64,000 nucleotides of DNA from Anabaena sphaerica FACHB-251 (GCF_014696825.1 NZ_JACJQU010000001.1:186001-250000), one strand, 5' to 3'. Positions 9,934-19,414 are shown, counted from the first letter of the stretch. The notes: generated by a model not told the origin, from the letters alone. Translations and numbers: made by a program.

Positions 9934-10761
9934 ATGTCCGAACTAAATTGGAATTGGAAAAACGCGAATTTATGGAGCCTGGTACTGTTACTGCTAGGAG
10001 CATTCATCGTTTTACTGCCTTTGATAGTGGTCTTTCTCACATCCTTTAGTCCTGCGGGTACAACACCAGGAGTTATGGGACAAAATAACTGGACTTTAGC
10101 TAATTACCGCGAAGCTTGGGAAAGAGGGAAGTTCTTACTGGCTTTTGCTAATTCTACCTTGGTAGCGATCGCAGTTACGGCTTTTCAGATTATCACATCT
10201 GCTTTGGCTGGTTACGCCCTCGCTAGGCTGAAATTTCGCGGTAGACAAGCAATACTGCTGGTTGTATTGGCAACTTTGGTGATTCCCTTTCAATTATTGG
10301 TGATTCCCATTTTCCTGGTGTTGAAATGGGGACACCTGATAAATACTTACTGGGCGCTGATTTTACCAACTGCGGTCAACGGTTTTGGCATTTTTTTGTT
10401 ACGTCAATATTTCCAGACAATTCCCGTAGAATTGGAAGAAGCCGCAGCTATTGATGGAGCGAACCGACTGCAAATTTTGTGGCAGGTAATGTTACCTTTA
10501 GCACGTCCAGCTTTGGTAACGCTGTTTTTGTTCACCTTCATCGGTGAATGGAATGATTTATTTAAACCATTAGTATTTACCACTAGACCAGAGTTAAGAA
10601 CTGTACAGTTAGCTTTAGCAGAGTTTCAAGAACAATTTACCAACAATTGGCCGTTGATGATGGCGGCGGTGACAATTGCCACTGTACCTGTGATGGTGTT
10701 ATTTCTGATTGGTCAAAGGCAGTTTATTCGGGGTATTGCTGCGACGGGGATTAAAAATTAG
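9934..10761 (+). CDS. Carbohydrate ABC transporter permease (MalG-type)
   Basis: A 275-residue inner-membrane permease with six predicted helices (first at about residues 14-36, last at about 240-260). The EAA loop that docks the ATPase is clear at about residues 168-190 (ELEEAAAIDGANRLQILWQV...LPLARPAL). Such subunits pair with a MalF-type permease, a binding protein and an MsmK/UgpC-type ATPase to import sugars. None of these partners is in the window, so it is a lone permease gene, as often seen in cyanobacteria. The sugar is unknown. Confidence 0.88.
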   Translation: MSELNWNWKNANLWSLVLLLLGAFIVLLPLIVVFLTSFSPAGTTPGVMGQNNWTLANYREAWERGKFLLAFANSTLVAIAVTAFQIITSALAGYALARLKFRGRQAILLVVLATLVIPFQLLVIPIFLVLKWGHLINTYWALILPTAVNGFGIFLLRQYFQTIPVELEEAAAIDGANRLQILWQVMLPLARPALVTLFLFTFIGEWNDLFKPLVFTTRPELRTVQLALAEFQEQFTNNWPLMMAAVTIATVPVMVLFLIGQRQFIRGIAATGIKN

Positions 10762-10825
10762 CTGCTGGCTATTTTGATAAAATATTGATAATTATTCCCT
10801 ATTCCCTGTCACCTGCGCCATAGTT

Positions 10826-11584
10826 ATGTATCAAACTGATCCGCCGCGTTCTGCCAAGGAATTCCTACCAACAATGTATGATCTACCTAGTGAAAACCTA
10901 GAGGAACCCGGTTTACCAGACGAATTTCATATTTTACAACCTCAGTTACTACGGGAAACTTTTTTTCCTTCTAACTTCCCGGAAAATCAGGTATTTGTCG
11001 CTACAGACTTAAATCTTTATTATGATGTCCATCATCCGTTATGGTATAAACGCCCTGACTGGTTTGCTGTTGTTGGTGTATCAAGATTGTATGAACAACA
11101 AGAACTGCGTCTAAGTTATGTGATTTGGCAAGAAGGTGTTAATCCCTTTGTGGTGGTAGAATTTATTTCACCGGGAACAGAAAAAGAAGATTTGGGGAAA
11201 ACTTTACGAGACGCTAACCAACCTCCAACTAAGTGGGAAGTCTACGAACGAGTTTTAAGAGTACCTTATTATATAATTTTTGACCGCTACACTGATCAGT
11301 TAAGAGCATTTCAGTTACAGGGAAGTAGTTATTCGGAATTAGAAATAAATCAATTGCGTGTGTGGCTAAATGATATTCAATTAGGTTTAGGATTGTGGCA
11401 AGGTGTCTATCAAGGTATTGAACGGCAATGGTTACGCTGGTATGACGCTTTGGGTAACTGGGTACTGACACCTGAAGAACGGGAAAGAAAACAAGGGGAG
11501 CGAGAAAGACGACGTGCAGAAAGATTAGCAGAACAATTACGCGCTCTTGGCGTTGAACCTGATTTTGGTGATGATGAAGAATAG
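10826..11584 (+). CDS. Uma2 family (DUF820) putative endonuclease
   Basis: A 252-residue protein of the Uma2/DUF820 group, a PD-(D/E)XK nuclease-like fold greatly expanded in cyanobacteria. Visible core features are the Asp in YDVHHPLWYKRPDWFAVVGV near residues 66-85, the FVVVEFISPGTEKEDLGK motif near 110-127 (E, then K), and the following Tyr-rich segment. The C-terminal tail from about 215 is charged (EERERKQGERERRR) and probably coiled. Biological role is not established; a link to mobile DNA or defence is speculative. Confidence 0.85.
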   Translation: MYQTDPPRSAKEFLPTMYDLPSENLEEPGLPDEFHILQPQLLRETFFPSNFPENQVFVATDLNLYYDVHHPLWYKRPDWFAVVGVSRLYEQQELRLSYVIWQEGVNPFVVVEFISPGTEKEDLGKTLRDANQPPTKWEVYERVLRVPYYIIFDRYTDQLRAFQLQGSSYSELEINQLRVWLNDIQLGLGLWQGVYQGIERQWLRWYDALGNWVLTPEERERKQGERERRRAERLAEQLRALGVEPDFGDDEE

Positions 11585-11616
11585 GAGTTATATTCGTTAC
11601 ATTCATTTCCTCCTGT

Positions 11617-11663
11617 AAATCCTGATATGGCTTGCGCCACGCTACGCTATCAGACAAATAAAA
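11617..11663. repeat. Dispersed palindromic repeat
   Basis: An inverted, near-identical copy of the repeat at about 4170-4218. It contains the GCGTAGCGTGGCG core and TATCAGGA/ATTTTATTTG flanks. It separates the Uma2 gene from the XisH stump. Confidence 0.75.
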
Positions 11664-11690
11664 TAGAATACACGAAACAATAAAATATCT

Positions 11691-11795
11691 ATGTCAGCAA
11701 GAGATTTATTTCATCAAGCAGTTAGAACCGCATTAGAAAAAGAAGGATGGATAATTACAGATGATCCCTTAGAGGTAGAATTAGAGGAGATATAG
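11691..11795 (+). pseudogene. XisH N-terminal stump
   Basis: A 34-residue ORF beginning MSARDLFHQAVRTALEKEGW, followed by ITDDPLEVELEEI and a stop. The first 26 residues match the start of XisH (fdxN element excision controlling factor), which is normally about 135-140 residues. The PD-(D/E)XK-type core is missing; an internal deletion seems to have joined DDPL directly to a VELE-like segment before a stop. No XisI gene follows. Treated as a remnant. Confidence 0.75.
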
Positions 11796-12141
11796 TATTC
11801 CCTCCATACAAAATTTGACTAAACTTTTTAAGTAGTGCAGAACTTCTGTTGTATTTTAACCTTAGTTTTCTGCATTAATTTAATTATACAGATACAAAAA
11901 GCCAAATCCAAGTACCGAAAAAACTTACTTTTCTAAAGTTTGGAGAAGTTTGTACAAGTATTTGAATATCTATTTTCGCAGAAATGTTTAAGGATGAATT
12001 TCACCATCAGGCATCATCGCTGCGGTAAGCTTTGCGCCTCTGCGTCTCTGCGTGAAACAAAAAAAATCCACAATGTAAGGTAAACCACTCCAACCATACA
12101 AATAAAAACACTAAACTCAGATTTTGTCACCATCAGGAATT
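11796..12141. other. Intergenic region, no gene seen
   Basis: About 345 AT-rich bases. A stretch near 12030-12055 (GCGCCTCTGCGTCTCTGCGTG) is a dispersed sequence common in cyanobacterial intergenic regions. Nothing else was recognised. Confidence 0.5.
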
Positions 12142-12405
12142 ATGCAAAAGCTGGGTTTAGTTTTAATCATTGTCTCATTTTTACCCTGGTTGGCGATCGC
12201 CATAATTTTACCATTTCTGCCAATTTCCGTAGCCCAAAAAGCCCTGTTAGTACCAGCGTTATTGGTTTTCGCTGAAGTTCTATTTTGGTTGGGTGCGCTA
12301 CTGGTAGGTAAGGAAGTGGTGCAAAAATATCGACGTTATTTGAATTTTCGTTATTTGCGGATATTGTTCAAAAGATGGAAGCGGAAAAACAGAAAAAGAC
12401 TGTAA
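12142..12405 (+). CDS. Small two-helix membrane protein (transporter-suffix-like)
   Basis: An 87-residue protein from the ATG at 12142 (an in-frame TTG at 12124 would add six residues). Two hydrophobic helices lie at about residues 5-27 and 36-58, followed by a strongly basic tail (about 65-87, RRYLNFRYLRILFKRWKRKN). It resembles the short 'transporter suffix domain' proteins of cyanobacteria. It is likely an inner-membrane protein with a cytoplasmic basic tail; function unknown. It is followed 44 bases later by the pterin dehydratase gene. Confidence 0.65.
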   Translation: MQKLGLVLIIVSFLPWLAIAIILPFLPISVAQKALLVPALLVFAEVLFWLGALLVGKEVVQKYRRYLNFRYLRILFKRWKRKNRKRL

Positions 12406-12449
12406 TTGGATAGAATAAGTATTTAGAAATCTCTGTGTAAATTAAGAAA

Positions 12450-12743
12450 ATGGCAGCACACAAACTCAGCGAAACCGAACTACAACAAGCCCTCAATAGT
12501 TTACCAGGATGGCAAATTAAAGAAGGCAAATTATACAAAGAATACAAATTTAACTCGTTTGCTACAGCGTTGGGTTGGATGGTGACAGTAGGTGTTCACG
12601 CCGAAACAATGGGACATCACCCGGAATGGTTTAATGTTTACAGCACTGTTAGAGTGAATCTTGCTACCCATGACATCGGTAACGCTATCAGTAATTTAGA
12701 TGTCAAACTAGCGGAGAAAATGGATGAAATTTATAATTCGTAA
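12450..12743 (+). CDS. phhB: 4a-hydroxytetrahydrobiopterin dehydratase (pterin-4a-carbinolamine dehydratase)
   Basis: A 97-residue enzyme of the PCD/DCoH family, which dehydrates 4a-hydroxytetrahydropterin during cofactor recycling. The signature is HAETMGHHPEWFNVYSTVRV followed by LATHD at about residues 50-75, with the three active-site His residues present. Length is typical. In cyanobacteria without aromatic amino acid hydroxylases the role may be broader, for example in pterin or molybdopterin metabolism; folE and moaA are in this window but not adjacent. Confidence 0.92.
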   Translation: MAAHKLSETELQQALNSLPGWQIKEGKLYKEYKFNSFATALGWMVTVGVHAETMGHHPEWFNVYSTVRVNLATHDIGNAISNLDVKLAEKMDEIYNS

Positions 12744-12746
12744 ATA

Positions 12747-12843
12747 GGGAACAGGGAACAGGGAACAGGAATAAAAGATTATCCTCTGCTTCCTAGTTCC
12801 TAATGACTAATGACTAATGACTAATGACTAATGACTAATGACT
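12747..12843. repeat. Mixed STRR tract
   Basis: GGGAACA units at 12748-12768 and six or so CTAATGA heptamers at 12800-12843. The latter run into the stop codon of the following minus-strand gene. Confidence 0.85.
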
Positions 12844-13873
12844 AATTTGTTTCCTGAATCTGTAATCTAATATGATGTTCTGTTGCACCACTAAGTTTAA
12901 TTTCCATGACTTCCCCTCCCAGTGGTTCTATGCAACTGAGGAGCGATCGCAAATTGGGTGTACTTGCACCAGTATCAACATACAATCTATCAGCCAAGTT
13001 ACTGATTTTTTTCCAAGTCATGTATAACTTGGCTATACCTTGTTCCATTTGCGAGGCTTGATTTACCAAATCAGCAGCAATACTCAAACAGCCGATTCTT
13101 TGTGCTTCTTCTAATGCTGTTTCAATATCTACATTTTCCTCTGTTAGCGCCTGTACTTGGACAGCAGATTTGAGATATTTTGCTAGTTGTCTTGCTTCTG
13201 TGGTGGCCTGTTTGAGAGTATCTACATCAGGATTAGCCGCTATTTCCTTCTGTAAAACTTTCTGGTGTGCTTCGGGTAGTTTTTCCATTTCCTTGACCAG
13301 AGGGGCTATATAGCGAGCAGGAAGGCTATTATCTGCGGCTTTTTCCTTGACTGGTTCAGGTAATAAATCTGAGGACATCGCTGTCCATTCGTCGGTGAGT
13401 TGACGGACTTCTCTGCGGGTGATGCGATCGCCTTTTTGCGCTGCTTCACTCACCATTTGTTGCACTTCTGGGGCAGCTTTAGCGGTTTCTACAAAAGCGC
13501 GTTTACTAAAGTTATTAACGGTACTGGGGTCAAGTTTGCCATCTTCAATTAAGGTATCAGCACTGTTAGCTAGTTGAATCCAGGAGTAGGCTTGAGTTTT
13601 ACTAATTTCCCGTTCCTTCAACCATTTAAGGAAACCAGTACCTCTACCATCTCCGCCTTTTTTCTCTCTGTCGCGGATAGCGCGTAAAATGCGTCCTCGC
13701 CAAATTTCTGTTTGCAAATCAAAGCGATCGCATACTTGCCAAGCTACATCTAACTGCTGTAAAAAGTCAGACTCAGCAATTTGTTCATCTTCTGGATCTG
13801 GTAATTCAAAATCTAAGTCTACTGGCTGTTGCAGTGCAGCAGCAAGGTTATTCATAGAGTCGGTATCTTGCAC
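12842..13873 (-). CDS. Conserved cyanobacterial hypothetical protein
   Basis: A 343-residue soluble protein. Not assigned to a characterised family. Residues 40-125 (DFLQQLDVAWQVCDRF...WLKEREISKTQAYSWIQLAN) look helical with a helix-turn-helix flavour, resembling the replication/ParB-like 'DUF3102' style of domain. The middle (about 195-260) is a long charged helical stretch, probably coiled coil (KEMEKLPEAHQKVLQKEI). The C-terminal 80 residues may be a separate domain. An in-frame Met at residue 7 is an alternative start. Function unknown; DNA binding is only a guess from the N-terminal pattern. Confidence 0.6.
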   Translation of the reverse strand: MQDTDSMNNLAAALQQPVDLDFELPDPEDEQIAESDFLQQLDVAWQVCDRFDLQTEIWRGRILRAIRDREKKGGDGRGTGFLKWLKEREISKTQAYSWIQLANSADTLIEDGKLDPSTVNNFSKRAFVETAKAAPEVQQMVSEAAQKGDRITRREVRQLTDEWTAMSSDLLPEPVKEKAADNSLPARYIAPLVKEMEKLPEAHQKVLQKEIAANPDVDTLKQATTEARQLAKYLKSAVQVQALTEENVDIETALEEAQRIGCLSIAADLVNQASQMEQGIAKLYMTWKKISNLADRLYVDTGASTPNLRSLLSCIEPLGGEVMEIKLSGATEHHIRLQIQETN

Positions 13874-13999
13874 GATGGATAGCTGGTTGGTGTATGCGAT
13901 TAGCTGATTGTCGCAGATTCTGCGTATTTACACAGCATAGGCAACAATAAGCAGGTAAATATTATAGTTGAAAATTTTAAAATTAGATGAATGGGATTT

Positions 14000-15616
14000 T
14001 TAATCCAACTTGATGGACACACAATACCGATCACGTCCCGTTTTTTTAGCTTCATAGAGGGCTTCATCTGCGGCTTTAAGCAAAAGAGCCGGTGTCAGAT
14101 CAGCACTAGGAATGGTACTAGCAAGACCCAAACTCAAAGTAACCTGCTGACTGACTTCAGAAGACCCATGAGCAATAGCCAAAGCTTTTAATTGAGAACG
14201 AATTGCTTCTGCTATCTTCTGTGCCTCTTCCACATCAGTATCGGCTAAAATCACAGCAAATTCTTCTCCTCCATATCGAGCTACTAAATCAGTTGGTCTT
14301 GTGACACCTTGAGTCATCGCTTGAGCAACTTTTTTTAAACAAACGTCTCCCGCTTGATGTCCATAGGTGTCATTGTATCGCTTGAAAAAATCCACATCAC
14401 ACAAAATCAGGGACAAATAAGACTTTTCCCTCTCCATCCGTCTCCATTCTTGCTGAAGATACTCATCAAACCTGCGACGATTAGCAACTTGGGTAAGTCC
14501 ATCATAGTTAACAAGATACTGGAGAGCTTGATTATCTAGCTTGATTTTCCTATGTTCGCGCAAGGCTACAATTCCAGTGGTCGTTGCAAATAGAACTATT
14601 GGTGCAGCCACAGGTAGCCAATAATTGAGTTTTAGCATCAATAAACTGAAAACTACCCAAGCAATCGAAATAATACCCAGAAACCCTAATTTTTCTCTCG
14701 TTCGCCAGTGAGTGATAGTCCAACCTAAACCCGGACCCCCCAGCAACAATAACATTACCCATCCACCAGGGGGGAAAAGATCAAGAAAGTTATCTTGGAA
14801 AAAATTACTAATAATTGTGGCGTGTACACACACCCCGCCTGTAGGTGGCTCATAATCAAAGGGCGTGGTTAACACATCAATACCAGGAGCAGTAACTCCT
14901 ACCACCACTATTTTGTCTTTGAATTTCTCACGGGGGATTTTTTGCTGCACCACATCCACAAAGGAATAGTGATCAGGCATATCCTCAACTTTGCTGATCC
15001 AATTGATCCACAAAGAATTCTCTATATTTTTGAGAGGGGGAGTTTCAGCAAAGGTATTATAAGCTTCCAGCGCAGCTATTCCTAATGAGGGAATACCCTT
15101 GATTTGGCTCTCGACTCTGCGAAGCATACCATCCCCATCCTTATATTTCATCAGGATATGCCCGGTGGTGATGGCTGCTTGTTCAAGTTCTGGTCTGGGT
15201 TGCCACGGCTTTCCTTTATTATCCCAGGCTTGAGCCAATACCACTCTACCATGTTGCTCCATTGCCTTGACCAGCATGACATCATCAGGGCTTGGCTCAG
15301 AAAACATGATATCGAATACAGCGACGTTGGGCTGTGATTGGTCTAAGACATTTAATAACTCAATGTATCTTTGCCGTGACCAGGGAAACTGCCCAAACTG
15401 ATTTAAACTTTTATCATCTATGGTTATGAGTACAACGCGCTGATCCCAGTTGATAGTTCCCCGCATCCGAAATAGGTTGTTGTATATGATCCATTCCAGT
15501 GGTTGAAAAACTCCCAGGAAAAACAGCAAAGTAACTATTAACATTGCTATCCAACCAGGAAGCGATCGCCAAAAAAATTTACTCACATATTGAAGAAAAT
15601 ACAAAATAAGCGTCAC
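14000..15616 (-). CDS. CHASE2 sensor diguanylate cyclase
   Basis: A 538-residue membrane signalling protein. One membrane helix (about 18-38), an extracellular CHASE2 domain (about 40-290, with VVLITIDDKSLNQFGQFPWSR near 62-82 and VVVGVTAPGIDVLTTPF near 237), then three transmembrane helices (about 290-350) and a cytoplasmic GGDEF domain (about 375-535). The active-site motif is RYGGEEF near 455, so it should make cyclic di-GMP. An RxxD inhibitory site is not obvious. It lies eight bases after the FecR-domain gene, so the two form an operon; FecR-CHASE2 pairs recur in cyanobacteria, usually with adenylate cyclases or kinases. Confidence 0.9.
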   Translation of the reverse strand: MTLILYFLQYVSKFFWRSLPGWIAMLIVTLLFFLGVFQPLEWIIYNNLFRMRGTINWDQRVVLITIDDKSLNQFGQFPWSRQRYIELLNVLDQSQPNVAVFDIMFSEPSPDDVMLVKAMEQHGRVVLAQAWDNKGKPWQPRPELEQAAITTGHILMKYKDGDGMLRRVESQIKGIPSLGIAALEAYNTFAETPPLKNIENSLWINWISKVEDMPDHYSFVDVVQQKIPREKFKDKIVVVGVTAPGIDVLTTPFDYEPPTGGVCVHATIISNFFQDNFLDLFPPGGWVMLLLLGGPGLGWTITHWRTREKLGFLGIISIAWVVFSLLMLKLNYWLPVAAPIVLFATTTGIVALREHRKIKLDNQALQYLVNYDGLTQVANRRRFDEYLQQEWRRMEREKSYLSLILCDVDFFKRYNDTYGHQAGDVCLKKVAQAMTQGVTRPTDLVARYGGEEFAVILADTDVEEAQKIAEAIRSQLKALAIAHGSSEVSQQVTLSLGLASTIPSADLTPALLLKAADEALYEAKKTGRDRYCVSIKLD

Positions 15617-15624
15617 CTTCTACT

Positions 15625-16455
15625 TTAAGGAATCGCTAGTTCATAATCCTGCTTTTTACCTAAAGGTGTCGTCACAGTGACTGCAATGCGGCGATTAGCA
15701 GGAAGCGGCACTAAAATGTCAAATATGCCATTTTTATCCGTAGTTAGTGGTTGATTTTCTAGAATTACCAAGTTGACTGGATCAATTTTACCTGCAATTC
15801 GCCCCTGTTGATTTCCCTGGTCTACTAAATATCTCACGTCCAGACGGGTATCATTTCTTAAGGGCATCGGTGGTGATGGCGGTTCTCCGGGAATGACTAA
15901 GCTCTGAAAGCCTTTATTTACATACACTGTTTGCCCTTGAGCCGATGTTGCTACGCTCCCTGTGATAGTTGCTACCCCTGTTTTCCCACTCGGTTGCACA
16001 CTCACACCAAATTCTGTACCCCGCACTCCTGTAATTCCTGCTGGTGTTTCAATTTGCAATCTAGAATCTTGATGTGTAAAGGGTCGCAATTTCAGTTTTA
16101 CCTGTCCGCCTGTCACCTGTAAATGGGTGATGCGTCCACCGCTACCAGTGGCTTGCAGTTTCTGAATTTGCAGTTTTGTGTTTTCTGCGACTTGCACAAA
16201 TCCTATGCCTGTATCTAGTGACAACATGGTACTAGAATTTTTTCCTACGCTGATACTATCTCCTACATTTTCTAGTTTTGTACCTACGCGTGCAGGTTGG
16301 GAACTCTGTTGATGTTGATAGGTAACAGTCCCGGCAAGATTGCGAACTTGTAAGTAGCGGTTAATTTTTACCTGTAATTTATCCTGTGCTAATACTTGAC
16401 CGATTGTTAAGAGTCCAACCAAAAATAGACTCAGTAATAGCAAATATCTTTTCAT
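15625..16455 (-). CDS. FecR domain-containing exported protein
   Basis: A 276-residue exported protein with an N-terminal signal peptide (about residues 1-23, ending VLAQ). The FecR domain spans about 35-165: VGDSISVGKNSSTMLSLDTGIGFVQVAENT, then QVKLKLRPF and the typical ITGVRGTEFGV near 142. The C-terminal 80 residues are a beta-rich repeat-like segment. In iron uptake FecR is a membrane anti-sigma factor, but this version has no membrane helix or cytoplasmic part. It may bind cell-envelope ligands and pass a signal to the CHASE2 domain of the next gene. Confidence 0.85.
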   Translation of the reverse strand: MKRYLLLLSLFLVGLLTIGQVLAQDKLQVKINRYLQVRNLAGTVTYQHQQSSQPARVGTKLENVGDSISVGKNSSTMLSLDTGIGFVQVAENTKLQIQKLQATGSGGRITHLQVTGGQVKLKLRPFTHQDSRLQIETPAGITGVRGTEFGVSVQPSGKTGVATITGSVATSAQGQTVYVNKGFQSLVIPGEPPSPPMPLRNDTRLDVRYLVDQGNQQGRIAGKIDPVNLVILENQPLTTDKNGIFDILVPLPANRRIAVTVTTPLGKKQDYELAIP

Positions 16456-16576
16456 ACTGATTTCGCCGTAGATTACCTTTGTATCTTTGTATCTAACTTA
16501 CGCGATGATCCAGAAGTTTCCAAATGTTTCAGATACCCTAGAAGTTAGTCTCCGACGTTTTTAGCTAAAAATCACC

Positions 16577-17563
16577 ATGAACCAGGTAGACTATCTACGG
16601 ATTAGTTTAATTGATCGCTGTAATTTTCGTTGTCTGTACTGTATGCCAGAGGGAGCAGAATTAAACTATATCCTCAAGCAACAGTTGTTAACTGATCAAG
16701 AACTTCTCACTCTTATTCAAGAGGTATTTATTCCTGTTGGTTTTACCCGCTTTCGCTTGACTGGTGGAGAACCTCTACTCCGTCCTGGTGTGGTGGAGTT
16801 GGTAAAAAAAATTGCTCATCTTCCCCAAACTCAAGATTTAGCAATGACTACTAATGGGTTTTTATTAGCACCTATAGCTAAAAATCTCTATGATGCAGGT
16901 TTAAGAAGAATTAATATTAGTTTAGATTCTCTCGATTCAGATACTTTTGAGCAAATTATCGGGAAAAATGGGCGTGGACGTTGGCAGCAAGTTTGGGAAG
17001 GTATTCAAGCTGCATATAATGTGGGTTTTGACCCGTTAAAGTTAAATGTTGTGGTTATACCCGGCGTTAATGACCATGAAGTTTTAGACTTAGCCGCTTT
17101 AACCATTGACAAAAATTGGCACGTTCGGTTTATTGAGTTTATGCCTATTGGTAATGGTGAATTATTTGGCGATCGCGGTTGGATCTCTTCTGCTGATTTA
17201 CGCGATCGCATTCGTCAACGTTGGGGATTGACAGAATCGCAAGTTCGTGGTAATGGACCTGCGGATGTGTTTCAAATTCCGGGAGCGAAAGGAACACTCG
17301 GTTTTATCAGCCAGATGTCAGAATGTTTTTGCGATCGCTGTAATCGGGTACGCTTGAGTGCTGATGGTTGGCTACGTCCCTGCTTATTAAATGAAACTGG
17401 TCAAATTGATTTAAAATCTTGTTTACGGGCTGGTGTTAGCACTGCTCAATTACAAGAGCAAGTCAAGCAACTACTAGCAATTAAATCAGAAATTAACTTT
17501 AAACAACGCGACTCAGGTACTGTCGGCTCTTACACCCGTACCATGTCGCAAATTGGCGGATAG
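16577..17563 (+). CDS. moaA: GTP 3',8-cyclase MoaA
   Basis: A 328-residue radical-SAM enzyme that starts molybdenum cofactor synthesis by converting GTP into 3',8-cH2GTP. The N-terminal cluster motif CNFRCLYC lies at about residues 15-22, and the C-terminal cluster ligands are in [20 protein letters not shown] at about 253-272. It ends in Gly-Gly, needed in the family. It is divergent from the FecR gene with a 121-base shared upstream region. No other moa genes are in the window. Confidence 0.95.
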   Translation: MNQVDYLRISLIDRCNFRCLYCMPEGAELNYILKQQLLTDQELLTLIQEVFIPVGFTRFRLTGGEPLLRPGVVELVKKIAHLPQTQDLAMTTNGFLLAPIAKNLYDAGLRRINISLDSLDSDTFEQIIGKNGRGRWQQVWEGIQAAYNVGFDPLKLNVVVIPGVNDHEVLDLAALTIDKNWHVRFIEFMPIGNGELFGDRGWISSADLRDRIRQRWGLTESQVRGNGPADVFQIPGAKGTLGFISQMSECFCDRCNRVRLSADGWLRPCLLNETGQIDLKSCLRAGVSTAQLQEQVKQLLAIKSEINFKQRDSGTVGSYTRTMSQIGG

Positions 17564-17570
17564 TCATTAG

Positions 17571-17685
<115 letters not shown>

Positions 17686-17686
17686 A

Positions 17687-18295
17687 TTACGCTTGACGTG
17701 AGTAGTATTCCACCACAAGCAGTTCATTAACTTGTAGTGCTACCCATTCTCTTTCAATCACACTGTTAACTTTGCCAGTCAATTTGTTTTTATCAAATTC
17801 TAGGTGATTGGGAAGGTTAGCTAAACCGGGATATTGCAAGTTAGATTCCACCAATTTCTTGGATGCTTCTCTATCCCTAACAGCAATTTCTTCACCAGGA
17901 CGGCACTGATAGCTGGCAATATCGACTACACGACCGTTAACTGTGACGTGGCCATGATTTACCAGTTGACGTGCTGCGGGAATGGTAGGAGCCATACCCA
18001 TCCGAAAAACTGTATTGTCTAAACGCATTTCTAGCAATTGCAGCAGGACTTGTCCGGTAGAACCAGTTACACGTCTAGCTTTACGCACGTAGCGCAGCAT
18101 TTGCTTTTCTGTCAAACCGTAGTTTAAGCGGAGTTTTTGCTTTTCCTCAAGACGGATAGCATACTCAGAACGTTTTTTCCGGTTTTGACCATGTTGGCCT
18201 GGCGCATAGGCACGTCTGGCACTTTTTCGAGTTAGGCCTGGTAGTTCGCCCAAGCGGCGGACAATTCTGAGGCGGGGACCTCTATATCGGGACAT
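17687..18295 (-). CDS. rpsD: 30S ribosomal protein S4
   Basis: A 202-residue primary 16S rRNA-binding protein of the small subunit. The N-terminal block [16 protein letters not shown] and the S4 RNA-binding domain (about 90-155, [32 protein letters not shown]) are clear. It is the cyanobacterial/plastid-like zinc-free form: the N-terminal Cys quartet of some S4 proteins is absent. Single-gene transcription unit as far as can be seen. Confidence 0.97.
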   Translation of the reverse strand: MSRYRGPRLRIVRRLGELPGLTRKSARRAYAPGQHGQNRKKRSEYAIRLEEKQKLRLNYGLTEKQMLRYVRKARRVTGSTGQVLLQLLEMRLDNTVFRMGMAPTIPAARQLVNHGHVTVNGRVVDIASYQCRPGEEIAVRDREASKKLVESNLQYPGLANLPNHLEFDKNKLTGKVNSVIEREWVALQVNELLVVEYYSRQA

Positions 18296-18799
18296 GAGTT
18301 TCCTTAATTTAATCCTGTTTAAACTTTACCCAAATTTTCTATTATGACATTCCTCGCAGTAATTAGCTAGAGGATTCTTGGTTAAATGATCTGTCTTGGG
18401 AAAGACTATCCTCAATTCCCGTGTGATCGCAGCAACTAAGGAGAGTGAAAATAGTCTCTCAAGACTTCATTTCTACTGTACTAGCTTTGAAGAGGACATT
18501 ACCCACAAAGTAGCACCAGCCAAGCTTTCAGGATTTGATCCTGCGTTTCCATGTGTCCCATGGTACGTTGAAAGTATTTCTTGGCAAAAGACTGACCTTT
18601 TCTAAGTTTAGTCAATGCTCATGCAACTTTGACTATAATTTGAGTCGTTTTCGCCACAGAATATCTAATATAGTTTAACCTGAAACAAAATTAATGAAGC
18701 TTGTGGGAATATTTACGGCGATGGCGACGAAATTCCCTGATTATAGAGGTGTTTAAGCAGATTCTAAGTTAGCATAACTTTGGTGTTTGGAGAATAGCT
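18296..18799. other. Long intergenic region between rpsD and the cysteine-repeat gene
   Basis: 504 bases. An open frame at 18396-18605 (69 codons) has no recognisable protein features and is not called. The section near 18420-18600 is less AT-rich than its surroundings and contains several short inverted repeats (for example TCCCATGGTACG), so a structured RNA or the rpsD leader is possible. No known RNA family was recognised. Confidence 0.4.
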
Positions 18800-19414
18800 A
18801 TGTTAAAACACAAAAAAGAAATAAGCAGTTTTCATAACCACAAAAGCAGTAATGGCTTGAGAATTTTCACAGCACCGATGATTGTGATGGCTGGATTATT
18901 CACAAATATCCTACCGAGTCAAGCTGTGATAGATTCTTATAGAAATAACTACCGTGCTTGTGCGGCTCAATTATTGAGTGCGGGAGTTACAGCAGAAGCA
19001 GCATCTCAAGGTTGTGCCACCGCCCTGCGACCAAGAGAGTTATCTACTTGTGTGGCTAAAATTAAAAAGCAGACAGAAATTACAGCAACTGATGCACTTT
19101 ATTCCTGTAGTCAAGCCCGTCGTCCAGAGGATTTAGCTACCTGTGTAGTGGGAATTAGTAAGAGTACTCAACAGGCAATTAACCAAGCGACTTTAACTTA
19201 CTGTGGACGCAGTTTGTTGCCCGTGACGTTTGCAGAGTGTGTGGTTGGTTTGCGTAAAGAAATTGATTTAACCCCAATTCAGTCTTTAGATACTTGTATC
19301 GATGCCAGTTACCGATCTATTAGTATTGGGGCTGGATCTACAACACCACCAGGATTTATTCCTCGTTTTGAGACTGTGCCTATGCCATCTACTCCCGACG
19401 GTAGCGTTAGGTAG
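18800..19414 (+). CDS. Exported cysteine-repeat protein upstream of hetR
   Basis: A 204-residue protein with a hydrophobic segment at about residues 25-42 preceded by basic residues, consistent with a signal peptide cleaved after about SQA (42-44). The mature part holds three to four degenerate repeats of about 35 residues, each of the form RPxxLxTCVxxIxKxTxIxxxxALxxCxxA, with paired cysteines (eight in all). This suggests a disulphide-bonded periplasmic or extracellular helical-repeat protein. A hypothetical gene occupies this place beside hetR in Nostoc PCC 7120 (alr2338, from memory). Function unknown. Confidence 0.7.
   Translation: MLKHKKEISSFHNHKSSNGLRIFTAPMIVMAGLFTNILPSQAVIDSYRNNYRACAAQLLSAGVTAEAASQGCATALRPRELSTCVAKIKKQTEITATDALYSCSQARRPEDLATCVVGISKSTQQAINQATLTYCGRSLLPVTFAECVVGLRKEIDLTPIQSLDTCIDASYRSISIGAGSTTPPGFIPRFETVPMPSTPDGSVR

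Noticed and set aside
18396-18605. 69-codon frame upstream of rpsD
   Set aside because: No ribosome-binding site, no family resemblance, and composition unlike the neighbouring genes.
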